A DNA stretch of 64,000 nt, taken from Paenibacillus endoradicis (lineage in GTDB: Bacteria > Bacillota > Bacilli > Paenibacillales > Paenibacillaceae). The notes under the pieces were generated by a model. That model did not search any database and was not told the origin of the DNA. It was given only the letters and a program-made list of their open reading frames with translations. Each line of letters opens with the position of its first letter. The first letter of the stretch is position 1. The stretch is from NCBI RefSeq assembly GCF_024721975.1, contig NZ_JANQBB010000002.1, positions 941,593-1,005,592 of the forward strand, written 5' to 3'. Both the position numbers and the translations under genes were made by a program. Shown here in pieces: positions 24,920 to 33,815 of the stretch.

Positions 24920-26332
24920 TTATTCTACTTGTCCATTACCGCTTGAAGCTGGGGACTCTGTAGGCTCCTCATTAACATCAGTACTGGGCTCAGGATCGGT
25001 AGAATCATTACCATTATCAGGCCCGCTAGTTGGTAAATCAGGAATTACATTGTCCACTCCATCATTTTCACCACTAGCATCTACTTCCTTCGTACTAGCA
25101 ATGACAACTGTGACGTTAAGTGTGAAACTCTCGGACTCTGTAGCATGAATATACGCTGGTAATTCTGCAGCAACGGTTAACTGATGTGTGCCTATCGCAA
25201 GACCAGTCACATCAAGCGACAACTTAACTTCAGAATTTTTTATCTTTTGTAATAAAGTTTCTGCTCCAGCAAGTAATACATCGATGCGTCCATTCTTACT
25301 TTCAGAAATCGTAGCTTTCGTATCATCCACAAGACCAGTAATCGTGACAGGAATTCCGCTCATCGTTCGAGTTGCTGTCGCTTCAATCTCAACAATGACA
25401 GGAATCTCCCCTGGCGTTACGGTCAAGCCATTTTCCGACTTCTCAGCCTTAACTAGTACTTCACCTGATTCCTTCACCTTCGCTAAATCTAATACGAAGC
25501 CATCATATAGATTCATCTCATCTAGAATTGTCTGTGTCGCGTTGACTGTTACACTCGTCGTTGATGAATTAATAGAGACAAGACTATACCCTTCAGGAAG
25601 ATTACCCGTATATCTTAATTGCACCGGTAACTCTTTCGATGGTAAGGAAATGATCGTCTCTGCACTTAATGTATCAGGCTTAACGGAAACGTTAGGAATG
25701 AGAACTCCTTGCGTATCGTACGCAACAACTTTAGCCTTCTTATTCGTTACATTCGCACTTGCACCTGTAATATCTACCGTAACAGCAAGCATTCCTAGTC
25801 GTGCATAATCATCCTTCGGCATTGTAACTTCAACGACGTTGCCAGTATCTCCAATAATAGAAGATTCTCCTACGATATAGCCTGCAGCAGGCTCGCCTTC
25901 AGTAAGGACTTGAACTTCAAGTGTTTGCGTCTCAAGTTCTTCGATTTGCACAGTAACATGACTCGGAGAAATTTCTACCTCTTTAATCCCGGCAGGCATT
26001 TGTACTTTTAACGGAAGGTCCTGAATACCGGGCCCAACGCCATTCAAATCGAGTTGTACGACATAATCATCATTAGTCGCTGTACGTAAGTTAGAAATTC
26101 TACCTTCAACAACGACGCGAACTACCGTTGGTTCCAAACCTGTTAAGACATACTTATCTGTATCTAGACCAATCGGCACAATTGTCGCTGCTTCAATAAT
26201 CTTCGTATCTGTATTAGACGTTACAGACTGCGGAGAGGTTTCAGGATCAATATGTACGATCGCCCAGATTAATATTGCGAGTATTAAAGATAAAACTTTC
26301 AAGGAAGTAGGATGGTTTAACCATTTATCCAT
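24920..26332 (-). CDS. cdaR: CdaA regulator CdaR (YbbR domains)
   Basis: A membrane-anchored regulator of the c-di-AMP cyclase CdaA. It has 470 residues, with an N-terminal membrane helix (about residues 10-27, LKVLSLILAILIWAIVHID) and then four YbbR repeats outside the membrane. The tail of about 60 residues is acidic and Pro/Ser/Asp-rich, probably unstructured. The start (ATG 26332) overlaps the end of cdaA by 8 nt, so translation is coupled. glmM follows after 89 nt. Confidence 0.93.
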   Translation of the reverse strand: MDKWLNHPTSLKVLSLILAILIWAIVHIDPETSPQSVTSNTDTKIIEAATIVPIGLDTDKYVLTGLEPTVVRVVVEGRISNLRTATNDDYVVQLDLNGVGPGIQDLPLKVQMPAGIKEVEISPSHVTVQIEELETQTLEVQVLTEGEPAAGYIVGESSIIGDTGNVVEVTMPKDDYARLGMLAVTVDITGASANVTNKKAKVVAYDTQGVLIPNVSVKPDTLSAETIISLPSKELPVQLRYTGNLPEGYSLVSINSSTTSVTVNATQTILDEMNLYDGFVLDLAKVKESGEVLVKAEKSENGLTVTPGEIPVIVEIEATATRTMSGIPVTITGLVDDTKATISESKNGRIDVLLAGAETLLQKIKNSEVKLSLDVTGLAIGTHQLTVAAELPAYIHATESESFTLNVTVVIASTKEVDASGENDGVDNVIPDLPTSGPDNGNDSTDPEPSTDVNEEPTESPASSGNGQVE

Positions 26333-27167
26333 GCTGATCCCCCTTTATCTTCTTGAAGAAAGCTAATATGGAACTCTCCTTCTTCAATCCATCTGCACGT
26401 TGTGATAATTCCTCGTGCAATTTAGAAATAAGTGATTCTTCATTAATATCGCGCACAATAAGCCCATTAAGCGATAACGAAATTTGACCAGTCTCTTCAG
26501 ACACAATCAATGAAATCGCATCACTAACTTCACTTACGCCGATTCCCGCACGATGTCGTGTACCTAATTCTTTACTTATAAATGGGTTCTCGGATAACGG
26601 TAGATAACAACCTGCCGCCATAATCTGATTGCCACGTACAATTACAGCACCGTCATGCAATGGGGAGTTAGGTGTAAATATATTCATAAGCAATTCTGAT
26701 GAAATTCTAGACTCCATCGCAATACCTGATTCAATCATTTCCGAAACGCCTGTTTTTCGTTCAAATACGATTAGTGCCCCCACTTTTCGCTTTGCCATTG
26801 AACGAACTGCTCTTATGATCTCTTCGATTTGATCACTAAGATCAGCAGCATCTAATGACGAGCCGCGAGAGAAAAACTTACCTCGTCCTAATTGCTCGAG
26901 CGCCCGTCTTAACTCTGGTTGGAATAGAATGAGCACCATTACGATACCCCAGTTAAACATTTGACCCATTAGCCATTTAAGCGTAAATAAATTGAACCAT
27001 GAACTAATTGCCCATGTAGCAACAAGTACAAAAACACCCTTCAATAACTGAACAGCTCTCGTACCACGAACAAGTATCATCACTTTATATATGATAAAGG
27101 CTACGATCCCAACATCAATAATATCCTTCAACCAGTCCTGCCAAGAGGAATCTGTAAAATAACTCAT
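26325..27167 (-). CDS. cdaA: diadenylate cyclase CdaA
   Basis: Makes cyclic di-AMP from two ATP. It has 280 residues, with three N-terminal membrane helices (within about 10-85) followed by the DAC domain. Both catalytic motifs are present: DGA in LHDGAVIVRG and RHR in GTRHRAGIG. It is the first gene of the conserved cdaA-cdaR-glmM unit that links wall precursor supply and turgor signalling. Its promoter should lie in 27168-27255. Confidence 0.97.
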   Translation of the reverse strand: MSYFTDSSWQDWLKDIIDVGIVAFIIYKVMILVRGTRAVQLLKGVFVLVATWAISSWFNLFTLKWLMGQMFNWGIVMVLILFQPELRRALEQLGRGKFFSRGSSLDAADLSDQIEEIIRAVRSMAKRKVGALIVFERKTGVSEMIESGIAMESRISSELLMNIFTPNSPLHDGAVIVRGNQIMAAGCYLPLSENPFISKELGTRHRAGIGVSEVSDAISLIVSEETGQISLSLNGLIVRDINEESLISKLHEELSQRADGLKKESSILAFFKKIKGDQHG

Positions 27168-27256
27168 TTTTCAACCCCCAACTGCCACAACATCCTATTT
27201 CACTTCATGTAAGGTTTCTATATTGACAATATAAAATCCTTTTTGTCGGGTAAATA

Positions 27257-27287
27257 AAAATGCTTCCCTCGAAAAGGGAAGCTTTTT
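27257..27287 (-). terminator. terminator of the sigW-rsiW operon
   Basis: Stem GCTTCCCT/AGGGAAGC with loop CGAAA, followed by a T-rich tract on the minus strand (ATTTTTATTT), just past the anti-sigma stop. A T-run on the plus side also exists. Confidence 0.85.
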
Positions 27288-27292
27288 GTAGA

Positions 27293-27943
27293 TTATTGCG
27301 GAATTGCCTCAGAAATTGATGAGGTTACTTTGTACCATATCCAATCTAGAGCTTGGTCAATGATTTTACTTTGACCGGCAATATGACCGGTTGAGGCAAG
27401 CACCATTTTCCCATCGATTACGGTAACATTTCCATCTACAGCACCCTTCACCTCAACTATACCATTTTCGACCACCAAATCTCCAGTCAACTGACTACCT
27501 TCTGGTACAATTACTGTATTTCCGTTAATGACAATGTACTGTAAATCTTCTTGCGAGCCCGAAATAACGAGTTTGTTATCATGATCCCATGATGCAAAGA
27601 CACTAATAAACATTACTACTATAAACATTGCAGCAGCAGTTAACCCAGGGTACCGGTATAACCAACGGACGAATCTTGCATTGGATCTTGTTTGTTGTTT
27701 CTTCGGTAGTTGTGAGAGAATAGCTGATTTCAGATCTGTTATATCACGTTCACTTCTTACTGTATTCATTACCGGTGCATGCATAGCAAACTGCGTCATT
27801 GCATCCGTTTTCTCAAGCTGTTCATATTGTTGCTTACAGCTCTCACAGTTATTCATGTGAGCTTCTAATTGTCTAAATTGATCTATGTCAAGCTCACCGT
27901 CTAAGTATAGATGAATAGCTTGAATCGCAACTTTACATTCCAT
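27293..27943 (-). CDS. rsiW: anti-sigma factor, RsiW-like, with beta-helix-like outer domain
   Basis: A 216-residue membrane anti-sigma factor. The cytoplasmic zinc-binding anti-sigma domain covers residues 1-45, with the His-x3-Cys-x2-Cys motif (HMNNCESC). A membrane helix follows at about 101-120 (MFIVVMFISVFA). The outer part (about 135-200) consists of short hydrophobic repeats, VIVPEGSQLTGDLVVENGIV and similar, which look like a small bactofilin-like beta-helix. It follows the sigma gene by 117 nt on the same strand, the standard sigma/anti-sigma order. Regulated proteolysis is the expected release mechanism. Confidence 0.85.
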   Translation of the reverse strand: MECKVAIQAIHLYLDGELDIDQFRQLEAHMNNCESCKQQYEQLEKTDAMTQFAMHAPVMNTVRSERDITDLKSAILSQLPKKQQTRSNARFVRWLYRYPGLTAAAMFIVVMFISVFASWDHDNKLVISGSQEDLQYIVINGNTVIVPEGSQLTGDLVVENGIVEVKGAVDGNVTVIDGKMVLASTGHIAGQSKIIDQALDWIWYKVTSSISEAIPQ

Positions 27944-28060
27944 AGCAGCCAGCCCTACTTTCTTTGTTTCTTTCGATAATGTCTTCCACTACGTTCTATT
28001 AGACATACGTTTCATCAAAATTAACGTTTCAAAAGAATATTACCTATTTATTCTTATGAG

Positions 28061-28627
28061 TTATAATTTGTGCTCCAACTTTTTACGGAGAAACTCACGG
28101 CCTCGATGGACCCTAGTTTTGATTGTCGTAACAGGCATGTCCAATATATCTCCTACTTCTTGCAAGGAGAGCTCATGAATATAGCGAAGTATCATAACCG
28201 ACTTATATTTGGGCGGCAACGTATCAATCGCTTGATGAATGATTTGTTGTGTTTCGGAAATTAGCAATTCTGATTCTGGCGTGCGATTGTCGCTAGGAAT
28301 CATAGAATAACCATCCAAACCTTCATAATCAGAAGATTCTGCATCCAAAGAGTATACCGGCTTACGTTTTCTTAACCGATCAATACTTAAATTAGTTGCA
28401 ATGCGATAAATCCAAGTTGAAAACTTCATCGTAGTATCATAACGTTCAAGGTTATTGTATACACGAAGAAAAGTATCCTGAACGACATCCTCGGCCTCTT
28501 GGCGATTGTTCAACATACGATATGCCATATGATATAACTTCTCTTGATACAGCTCTACAAGCTCAGCAAAAGCAGCCTGATCGCCCTTTAATGCCAGCTT
28601 AACGAGCTGACTCTCTAATAGATTCAC
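28061..28627 (-). CDS. sigW: ECF sigma factor SigW
   Basis: RNA polymerase sigma factor of the ECF type for envelope stress, 188 residues. Region 2 covers about 20-90 (YQEKLYHMAYRMLNNRQEAEDVVQDTFLRVY split across helices, FSTWIYRIATNLSIDRLR), and region 4 about 130-180 (LPPKYKSVMILRYIHELSLQEV, VTTIKTRVHRGREFLRKKL). It is followed by its membrane anti-sigma gene. No SigW-type autoregulatory promoter (TGAAAC/CGTA) was found in the 126 nt ahead of the gene. SigW rather than another ECF group is inferred from the neighbours (rsiW-like, cdaA block). Confidence 0.88.
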   Translation of the reverse strand: MNLLESQLVKLALKGDQAAFAELVELYQEKLYHMAYRMLNNRQEAEDVVQDTFLRVYNNLERYDTTMKFSTWIYRIATNLSIDRLRKRKPVYSLDAESSDYEGLDGYSMIPSDNRTPESELLISETQQIIHQAIDTLPPKYKSVMILRYIHELSLQEVGDILDMPVTTIKTRVHRGREFLRKKLEHKL

Positions 28628-28695
28628 TCCACTTTTCCTCCAAACGTCTCTTGGTACGTCTGCTCTTTTCCTTACTATTTTATCCTAAAACATGA

Positions 28696-28723
28696 AAAGA
28701 TTCGAGCATTCTCTGCTCGAATC
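28696..28723 (-). terminator. terminator of the HtrA-like gene
   Basis: Perfect 10-bp arms GATTCGAGCA/TGCTCGAATC with a 5-nt loop, then TTTTC on the minus strand, 30 nt past the stop. Confidence 0.75.
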
Positions 28724-28753
28724 GTAATTATTTATTAAGAAAGGCTGTTAATA

Positions 28754-29800
28754 CTATATTCCAAGCCCATTTACGTACTCTGCAATGATGTTAGATGGGA
28801 TCGCAAAACCTATTCCTTGTGCCTCAGAATTGACTGCTGTATTCATCCCAATCACTTGTCCCGCTTCATTCAATAATGGTCCACCAGAGTTGCCTGGGTT
28901 AATAGAAGCATCGGTCTGCAGCATATGCTCATATACTTGAGATTCTCCTGCTTCATTCTGAATCGTAATCGGTCTTTCTTTGGCACTAATGATCCCCATC
29001 GTCAATGTGGAGTCTAGACCAAGCGGATTGCCGATAGCTAGAACCCATTGTCCAATGGCTAGCTCATCAGAATTTGCTAATGGCAATGCCGGAAGAGCAG
29101 CTCCATCGGGTGTCTCGATTTTCAAAACTGCGATATCAAGATCAGTACTACTACCGACAACTTTCGCATTCAGTGGCTCGTCGTAACCATCAATCGTTAC
29201 TTTGACTAGCTTGGCACCAGATACAACATGCTCATTGGTCACTATGTATCCTGAAGCGTCCACGATAAATCCTGTCCCAGAACCACTTAATTGTAAGCTA
29301 GCTTCATCATAGGTCTCATCTTCTGGTTGAGACTCTGACCCGGAATTATCTCCTCTTTCATTCGGCGAGCTCTGACCTTCTCTGCCTTGTGAATTCTGAT
29401 CACCTGACATCCCACCGAAATATTGCCACATGCGCGGATCGTCGAACATACTAGACACCTCTGGTTCTGTATAATTCTCTATCTTCACTACCGAAGGTGA
29501 AGTCGCTGCGTATACATCTGATGTGCTATTGCTTGCCACTGACTGAGATGCCGTAACTAATCCAGCATCACCGAAGCTTGTACCACCTGTATTCGTGTAA
29601 TAAGCAACATTATTGACATTGCCACCAGTGAATAGATTCATACGATCAGCAGTGTAGGTTAAACCTCCGATCATTAATGCACCTGCAAGGAACGCAGATA
29701 CATAAACCTTAACGCCTTTACTATTCTTTTTCTTTTTCTCTACGATCTGTGGTAATTGATCAACCTCTTTATAATAAGCTTCAAATTGATTGTTATCCAT
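28754..29800 (-). CDS. HtrA-like membrane serine protease without PDZ domain
   Basis: A 348-residue S1C protease. A short cytoplasmic part is followed by a membrane helix (about 31-50), then a Ser/Asn/Glu-rich linker (about 60-170). The trypsin-like domain (about 171-348) has catalytic His191 (TNEHVVSG), Asp222 (DLDIAV) and Ser305 (NPGNSGGP). The frame stops at YVNGLGI, exactly where HtrA/DegP proteins would begin their PDZ domain, and a terminator follows, so this is not a reading error at the window scale. It probably performs protein quality control at the outer membrane face. Without PDZ, substrate choice and trimer regulation must differ. Confidence 0.9.
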   Translation of the reverse strand: MDNNQFEAYYKEVDQLPQIVEKKKKNSKGVKVYVSAFLAGALMIGGLTYTADRMNLFTGGNVNNVAYYTNTGGTSFGDAGLVTASQSVASNSTSDVYAATSPSVVKIENYTEPEVSSMFDDPRMWQYFGGMSGDQNSQGREGQSSPNERGDNSGSESQPEDETYDEASLQLSGSGTGFIVDASGYIVTNEHVVSGAKLVKVTIDGYDEPLNAKVVGSSTDLDIAVLKIETPDGAALPALPLANSDELAIGQWVLAIGNPLGLDSTLTMGIISAKERPITIQNEAGESQVYEHMLQTDASINPGNSGGPLLNEAGQVIGMNTAVNSEAQGIGFAIPSNIIAEYVNGLGI

Positions 29801-29904
29801 AATGAATGCTCCTCCTATATCCGTAATCTATTATTTCTCTTGATTGGATACTTTTATTGTGAGGGATTCACCTTAAAGTAATCTTAACTTAACTATAAAG
29901 GAGC

Positions 29905-29962
29905 ATAAAAAAAGGGGATCATCCCTTTGTCATTTTTGCAATGACTTTTAGGACATCCCCTT
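29905..29962 (-). terminator. terminator of ppc
   Basis: Arms AAGGGGAT (29912-29919) and ATCCCCTT (29955-29962), with a nested shorter hairpin, followed on the minus strand by TTTTTTTATG. It lies 22 nt past the ppc stop. Confidence 0.8.
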
Positions 29963-29983
29963 GCATTTATATAAGATATACTA

Positions 29984-32788
29984 TTAACCAGTATTACGAA
30001 GACCAGCTGCAATTCCGTTAATCGTAAGTAATACTTCACGAAGTAACTCTTGATCGTCTCCGTCTTCAGCACGGATTGCACGAAGCTCAGCAAGTAATTG
30101 CACTTGTAAGTAGCTAAGTGGATCAACATACGGATTACGCAAACGAATAGATTCTTGAATAACTGGAACATTATCTAAAATTTCTGTTTGATTCGTAATT
30201 TTCAAGATTAGATCAGAAGTCAATTTGTACTCCTGCTCAACTTGAGTGAAGATACGATCACGAATGGTGTCATCAGTAATCATACTAGCGTATAGCTTAG
30301 CGATAGACATATCTGCTTTCGCAAGTGCCATTTGCAAATTGTCGATTAGACTGCGGAAGAACGGGAATTTCTCGTACATTGTTTTCAATGTATCTAGTTT
30401 ATTCTCGTCATCGCCAAGATACTCAGCGATAGCAGTACCTGCTGCATACCACGCAGGAAGCAGATAACGACTTTGCGTCCAAGAGAATACCCAAGGAATC
30501 GCACGCAAATCTTCAAAACGATCACTATTTTTACGCTTAGATGGACGAGAACCGATGTTCAGTTCACCAACCTCATTAAGCGGAGTTGATTCTTTGAAGA
30601 ATGTCAAGAAGTCAGGGTCTCTAAAGATAAGGTCCTGATACTTATTCAATGCCGTTTCAGAAATCGAAGCAGCAATTTCTTCCCACTCTTTTTCCACTTG
30701 TGGAGCTTGCTCTGGGTATTTTGCAAGACGAGCAGCTGTAATAAGCGCCCAAGTCGCTTGTTCTAAGCTACGGTATGCAATACCTTGTAAGGAGTAACGT
30801 GAAGATAGCACTTCACCTTGTTCAGTAATCTTAATGCCAGCACCCACTGTGTGTGGTGGCTGAGCAAGAATACTACGGTTAAGTGGCATACCACCACGTC
30901 CAAGCGCACCGCCACGTCCATGGAAGAATTTCAACTTAACATCATATTCATTACCAGTAGCAGTAATGTTGTTAAGAGCTACACGAAGCTCCCAGTTTGC
31001 AGTAACCGCACCACCATCTTTGTTACTATCAGAGTAACCAAGCATAATTTCGTGCATGTTACCACAAGCTTCAACAGCTTTACGGTACAATGGGATTTCA
31101 AATAATTGCTTCATGATGCCAGGTGCTGCATGAAGATCGTCAATCGTCTCAAACAATGGAACAGCTTGAATCGAACATACCGTTGTGCCATCATCTTCCA
31201 CGCGGTACAGACCAACTTCTTTGGCAAATACCATAACTTCTAGCATATCACTAGCTGCCTCAGCCATACTAATCAAGTAACTATTAATACATTTTTTACC
31301 GAATTCCTTCTGAGCTTTAGCGACAACTTCATAAACATTCAAACATTCACGAGTCGAAGCAGAATATTCCTGGTGTTGAGATGTTAATGGACGTTGATCC
31401 TCTAACAACTTCACAAGTAATGTTATTTTCTCTTCTTCGGATAATGAACTATAGTCTGCCACAATACCTAATTTAGCCAACACTTCAGTCATTGCATTTT
31501 CATGTTCTTGACTATGTTGACGAATATCAAGCGTCATTAGATGGAAGCCGAACAACTCAACTTGACGACGTAATTTCGCAAGGTAAGTATCAGCGAAGTA
31601 ATCCGCATAATGACTACGCAAACTACGATCAATAATTAGTAGATCGGCCATCAACTCATCAGGTGTTACATAGTAGGAATTAGGTTCAGCTTCATCAGGA
31701 TCAACTGTATTTCCTAGTTTCTCTAACATATAACCAATTTTCACACGGTAAGGTTCTGTTGGATTTCTCCATGGATCAACACGTGTAAGTTCAACTTGCT
31801 CTTGATCTTTTGCAATAGATGCAAGAAGCTCATCTGTTACTTGAACAAGATTTGTGCTAAAGCTCAACATTTCCATCATGCCACGAATTTGCTCTTCGTA
31901 TTTGCGAACAGCAAGTGAACGATGAAGATTCAGTGCTTGCAAAGTTACATCAGATGTTACAGATGGATTACCATCGCGGTCTCCACCAATCCATGAACCA
32001 AAACGCAAGTAACTAGGTACATGCCATTTTTGTTCTGGATAATATTTAACAAGACATCTTTCTAGCTCTTCATATACGCTAGGAAGTACGTCAAATAGTG
32101 TTTCATCGAAATAGAATAATCCGTTTTTAACTTCATCAAGTACAGTTGGTTTACGATCGCGAAGCTCATCTGTTTGCCATAGAATTAGCACTTCATTCAA
32201 TAGTTTCTCAGTAAGTTTTTCACGTTCACGATAAGTTAAAGTAGGGTTGTCAAGCTCCATGACATCATCAGCAATACGCTTATGAATATCAAGTACAGCA
32301 CGACGAGTTGCTTCTGTTGGATGTGCAGTCATGACAAGTTCTAAGGAAATACCCGCTAACATTTCTTCAACATCAGCTGTAGAAGCATTGCGATCCTTAA
32401 GTACTTTAATTGCACTTTCAATAGATCCATTTTGAACTTCTTCACCTGCTAGAAACTCATAGTCACGCTTTCTACGAATACGGTGGTTTTGCTCAGCGAT
32501 GTTGACTAATTGGAAATAAATTGCGAAAGCACGAATTACCTGATGACGCTTCTCTGAACTTAAGGACGAAATAGTCGCCTTCACTTGTCCAAACAACTCA
32601 GGGTCAAAATGAGCACGAAGTGATTTACTTTGTTCTCGAATTTGCTCCACAAGCTCTAATAGCTCACGTCCGCCTTGATGAACAAGTACTTCACCGAGTA
32701 TATTGCCTAAATAACGGACATCACGTCTAAGCAAATTATTAGATTGCGTCCGATTAGTCGCTGTTGATGTTACAGTTTGATCCGACAT
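29984..32788 (-). CDS. ppc: phosphoenolpyruvate carboxylase
   Basis: Carboxylates phosphoenolpyruvate to oxaloacetate to refill the TCA cycle. It has 934 residues from ATG 32788, chosen because AGGAGGAAGAGT stands directly before it; an in-frame start at 32830 would add 14 unlikely residues. Family motifs are present in order: TAHPTEATRR, GGDRDGNPSVT, the catalytic FHGRGGALGRGG, GYSDSNKDGG and the C-terminal RNTG that forms the inhibitor/active site. A probable promoter with a perfect TTGACA lies about 200 nt upstream. It is a single-gene unit with its own terminator. Confidence 0.98.
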   Translation of the reverse strand: MSDQTVTSTATNRTQSNNLLRRDVRYLGNILGEVLVHQGGRELLELVEQIREQSKSLRAHFDPELFGQVKATISSLSSEKRHQVIRAFAIYFQLVNIAEQNHRIRRKRDYEFLAGEEVQNGSIESAIKVLKDRNASTADVEEMLAGISLELVMTAHPTEATRRAVLDIHKRIADDVMELDNPTLTYREREKLTEKLLNEVLILWQTDELRDRKPTVLDEVKNGLFYFDETLFDVLPSVYEELERCLVKYYPEQKWHVPSYLRFGSWIGGDRDGNPSVTSDVTLQALNLHRSLAVRKYEEQIRGMMEMLSFSTNLVQVTDELLASIAKDQEQVELTRVDPWRNPTEPYRVKIGYMLEKLGNTVDPDEAEPNSYYVTPDELMADLLIIDRSLRSHYADYFADTYLAKLRRQVELFGFHLMTLDIRQHSQEHENAMTEVLAKLGIVADYSSLSEEEKITLLVKLLEDQRPLTSQHQEYSASTRECLNVYEVVAKAQKEFGKKCINSYLISMAEAASDMLEVMVFAKEVGLYRVEDDGTTVCSIQAVPLFETIDDLHAAPGIMKQLFEIPLYRKAVEACGNMHEIMLGYSDSNKDGGAVTANWELRVALNNITATGNEYDVKLKFFHGRGGALGRGGMPLNRSILAQPPHTVGAGIKITEQGEVLSSRYSLQGIAYRSLEQATWALITAARLAKYPEQAPQVEKEWEEIAASISETALNKYQDLIFRDPDFLTFFKESTPLNEVGELNIGSRPSKRKNSDRFEDLRAIPWVFSWTQSRYLLPAWYAAGTAIAEYLGDDENKLDTLKTMYEKFPFFRSLIDNLQMALAKADMSIAKLYASMITDDTIRDRIFTQVEQEYKLTSDLILKITNQTEILDNVPVIQESIRLRNPYVDPLSYLQVQLLAELRAIRAEDGDDQELLREVLLTINGIAAGLRNTG

Positions 32789-32990
32789 ACTCTTCCTCCT
32801 ACAGATCTGTACAGCAAACTCACAAACCATGCTTAATAAATTATCTATACATTATATTCGTAAGATTACTCTCAGTTAATTACAAAAACATTATTTTTAT
32901 TATACATCAAAATGCAACTACATTGAAGCCTTTATGACATAATTAATCTAAAAAAAAGCTTGTTTTAACCTATATTCGATATAGAAAACG

Positions 32991-33019
32991 CTTAAATACC
33001 GAACACTGGAACATGTCAA
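32991..33019 (-). promoter_or_regulatory. predicted ppc promoter
   Basis: On the minus strand TTGACA (33014-33019), 17 nt, then TTTAAG (32991-32996). The rest of 32,820-33,316 is AT-rich and shows no gene. Confidence 0.5.
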
Positions 33020-33316
33020 TAAGTACAAAGAAATTTATCATTCTCTTATTGTGTTCAATTCACAAATTACTCTTCTATTTTCGGCAATAGTTGTAGTATT
33101 GCAAAACAAATTCACTTATGTTACTTGATGTTGTAGTAGAAATCCAACAAAACGATGTTCATCTCAACTATGCCTATATTTCATTTTTATATCTTACTTT
33201 TAACTATAGCATTTAATGAACAGTAGTTAATAATTATAAATGATTATACAAAATTTACCGTCAATTTTGTTTTACACAATTTTCAATAGAATTTCATAAA
33301 CACATGTAGAAAAACA

Positions 33317-33345
33317 CAAAAAAAGACTTTGATTTCTCAAAGTCT
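33317..33345 (-). terminator. terminator of the tRNA operon
   Basis: Stem AGACTTTGA/TCAAAGTCT with a 4-nt loop, then seven T on the minus strand, 14 nt past tRNA-Gly(TCC). Confidence 0.85.
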
Positions 33346-33358
33346 GTCTGTTATGGTA

Positions 33359-33432
33359 TGGAGCGGGCGATGGGAATCGAACCCACGCTATTAGCTTGGA
33401 AGGCTAAAGTTCTACCATTGAACTACGCCCGC
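33359..33432 (-). tRNA. tRNA-Gly (anticodon TCC)
   Basis: A 74-nt cloverleaf with acceptor GCGGGCG/CGCCCGC, anticodon loop CTTCCAA, T-loop GGTTCGATTCC and an encoded CCA end. It is the last of four tRNAs in one leftward unit. Confidence 0.97.
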
Positions 33433-33441
33433 TTATTAAAC

Positions 33442-33518
33442 TGGTCGGGATGACACGATTTGAACATGCGACCCCCTGGTCCCAAACCAGGTGCTCTACC
33501 AAGCTGAGCTACATCCCG
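33442..33518 (-). tRNA. tRNA-Pro (anticodon TGG)
   Basis: A 77-nt cloverleaf with acceptor CGGGATG/CATCCCG, anticodon loop TTTGGGA, T-arm with TTCAAAT and an encoded CCA. Confidence 0.97.
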
Positions 33519-33539
33519 TAATGATGAAAGTAATTAAAA

Positions 33540-33616
33540 TGGCGCGCCCTAAGAGATTCGAACTCCTGGCCTTTTGATTCGTAGTCAAACGCTCTATCCA
33601 GCTGAGCTAAGGGCGC
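33540..33616 (-). tRNA. tRNA-Arg (anticodon ACG)
   Basis: A 77-nt cloverleaf with acceptor GCGCCCT, anticodon loop CTACGAA (A34, expected to be deaminated to inosine), T-loop TTCGAAT and an encoded CCA. Confidence 0.97.
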
Positions 33617-33623
33617 AATGTGT

Positions 33624-33698
33624 TGGAGCGGAAGACGGGAATCGAACCCGCGACCCTCGCCTTGGCAAGGCGATGCTCTACCGCTGAGCCACTTCCGC
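33624..33698 (-). tRNA. tRNA-Gly (anticodon GCC)
   Basis: A 75-nt cloverleaf with acceptor GCGGAAG, anticodon loop TTGCCAA, T-loop TTCGATT and an encoded CCA. It is first in the unit. Confidence 0.97.
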
Positions 33699-33751
33699 AC
33701 GACTTAATTACTTGTTGTGTTTCGCGATGTGTTATCGCGGCGACAAGTAAT

Positions 33752-33780
33752 AATATATCACCTTTGAATTTGAAATGCAA
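33752..33780 (-). promoter_or_regulatory. predicted promoter of the tRNA operon
   Basis: On the minus strand TTGCAT (33775-33780), 17 nt, then TATATT (33752-33757), about 55 nt before the first tRNA. A short dyad CGCGAT...ATCGCG lies in the leader. Confidence 0.6.
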
Positions 33781-33815
33781 GTGTTTATTACGAAAATATA
33801 AAAAAAAGTTTTTCT

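Noticed and set aside
28628..28753. SigW-type autoregulatory promoter before sigW
   Set aside because: No TGAAAC-N16/17-CGTA pair could be found; isolated CGTA words have wrong spacing.
29893..30171. 92-codon leftward frame at the end of ppc
   Set aside because: It overlaps the ppc C-terminus and its terminator in another frame and has no coding features of its own.
32983..32996. cre-like AGAAAACGCTTAAA at the ppc promoter
   Set aside because: It fits only 12 of 14 consensus positions, missing the first T and the late C; too weak to claim.
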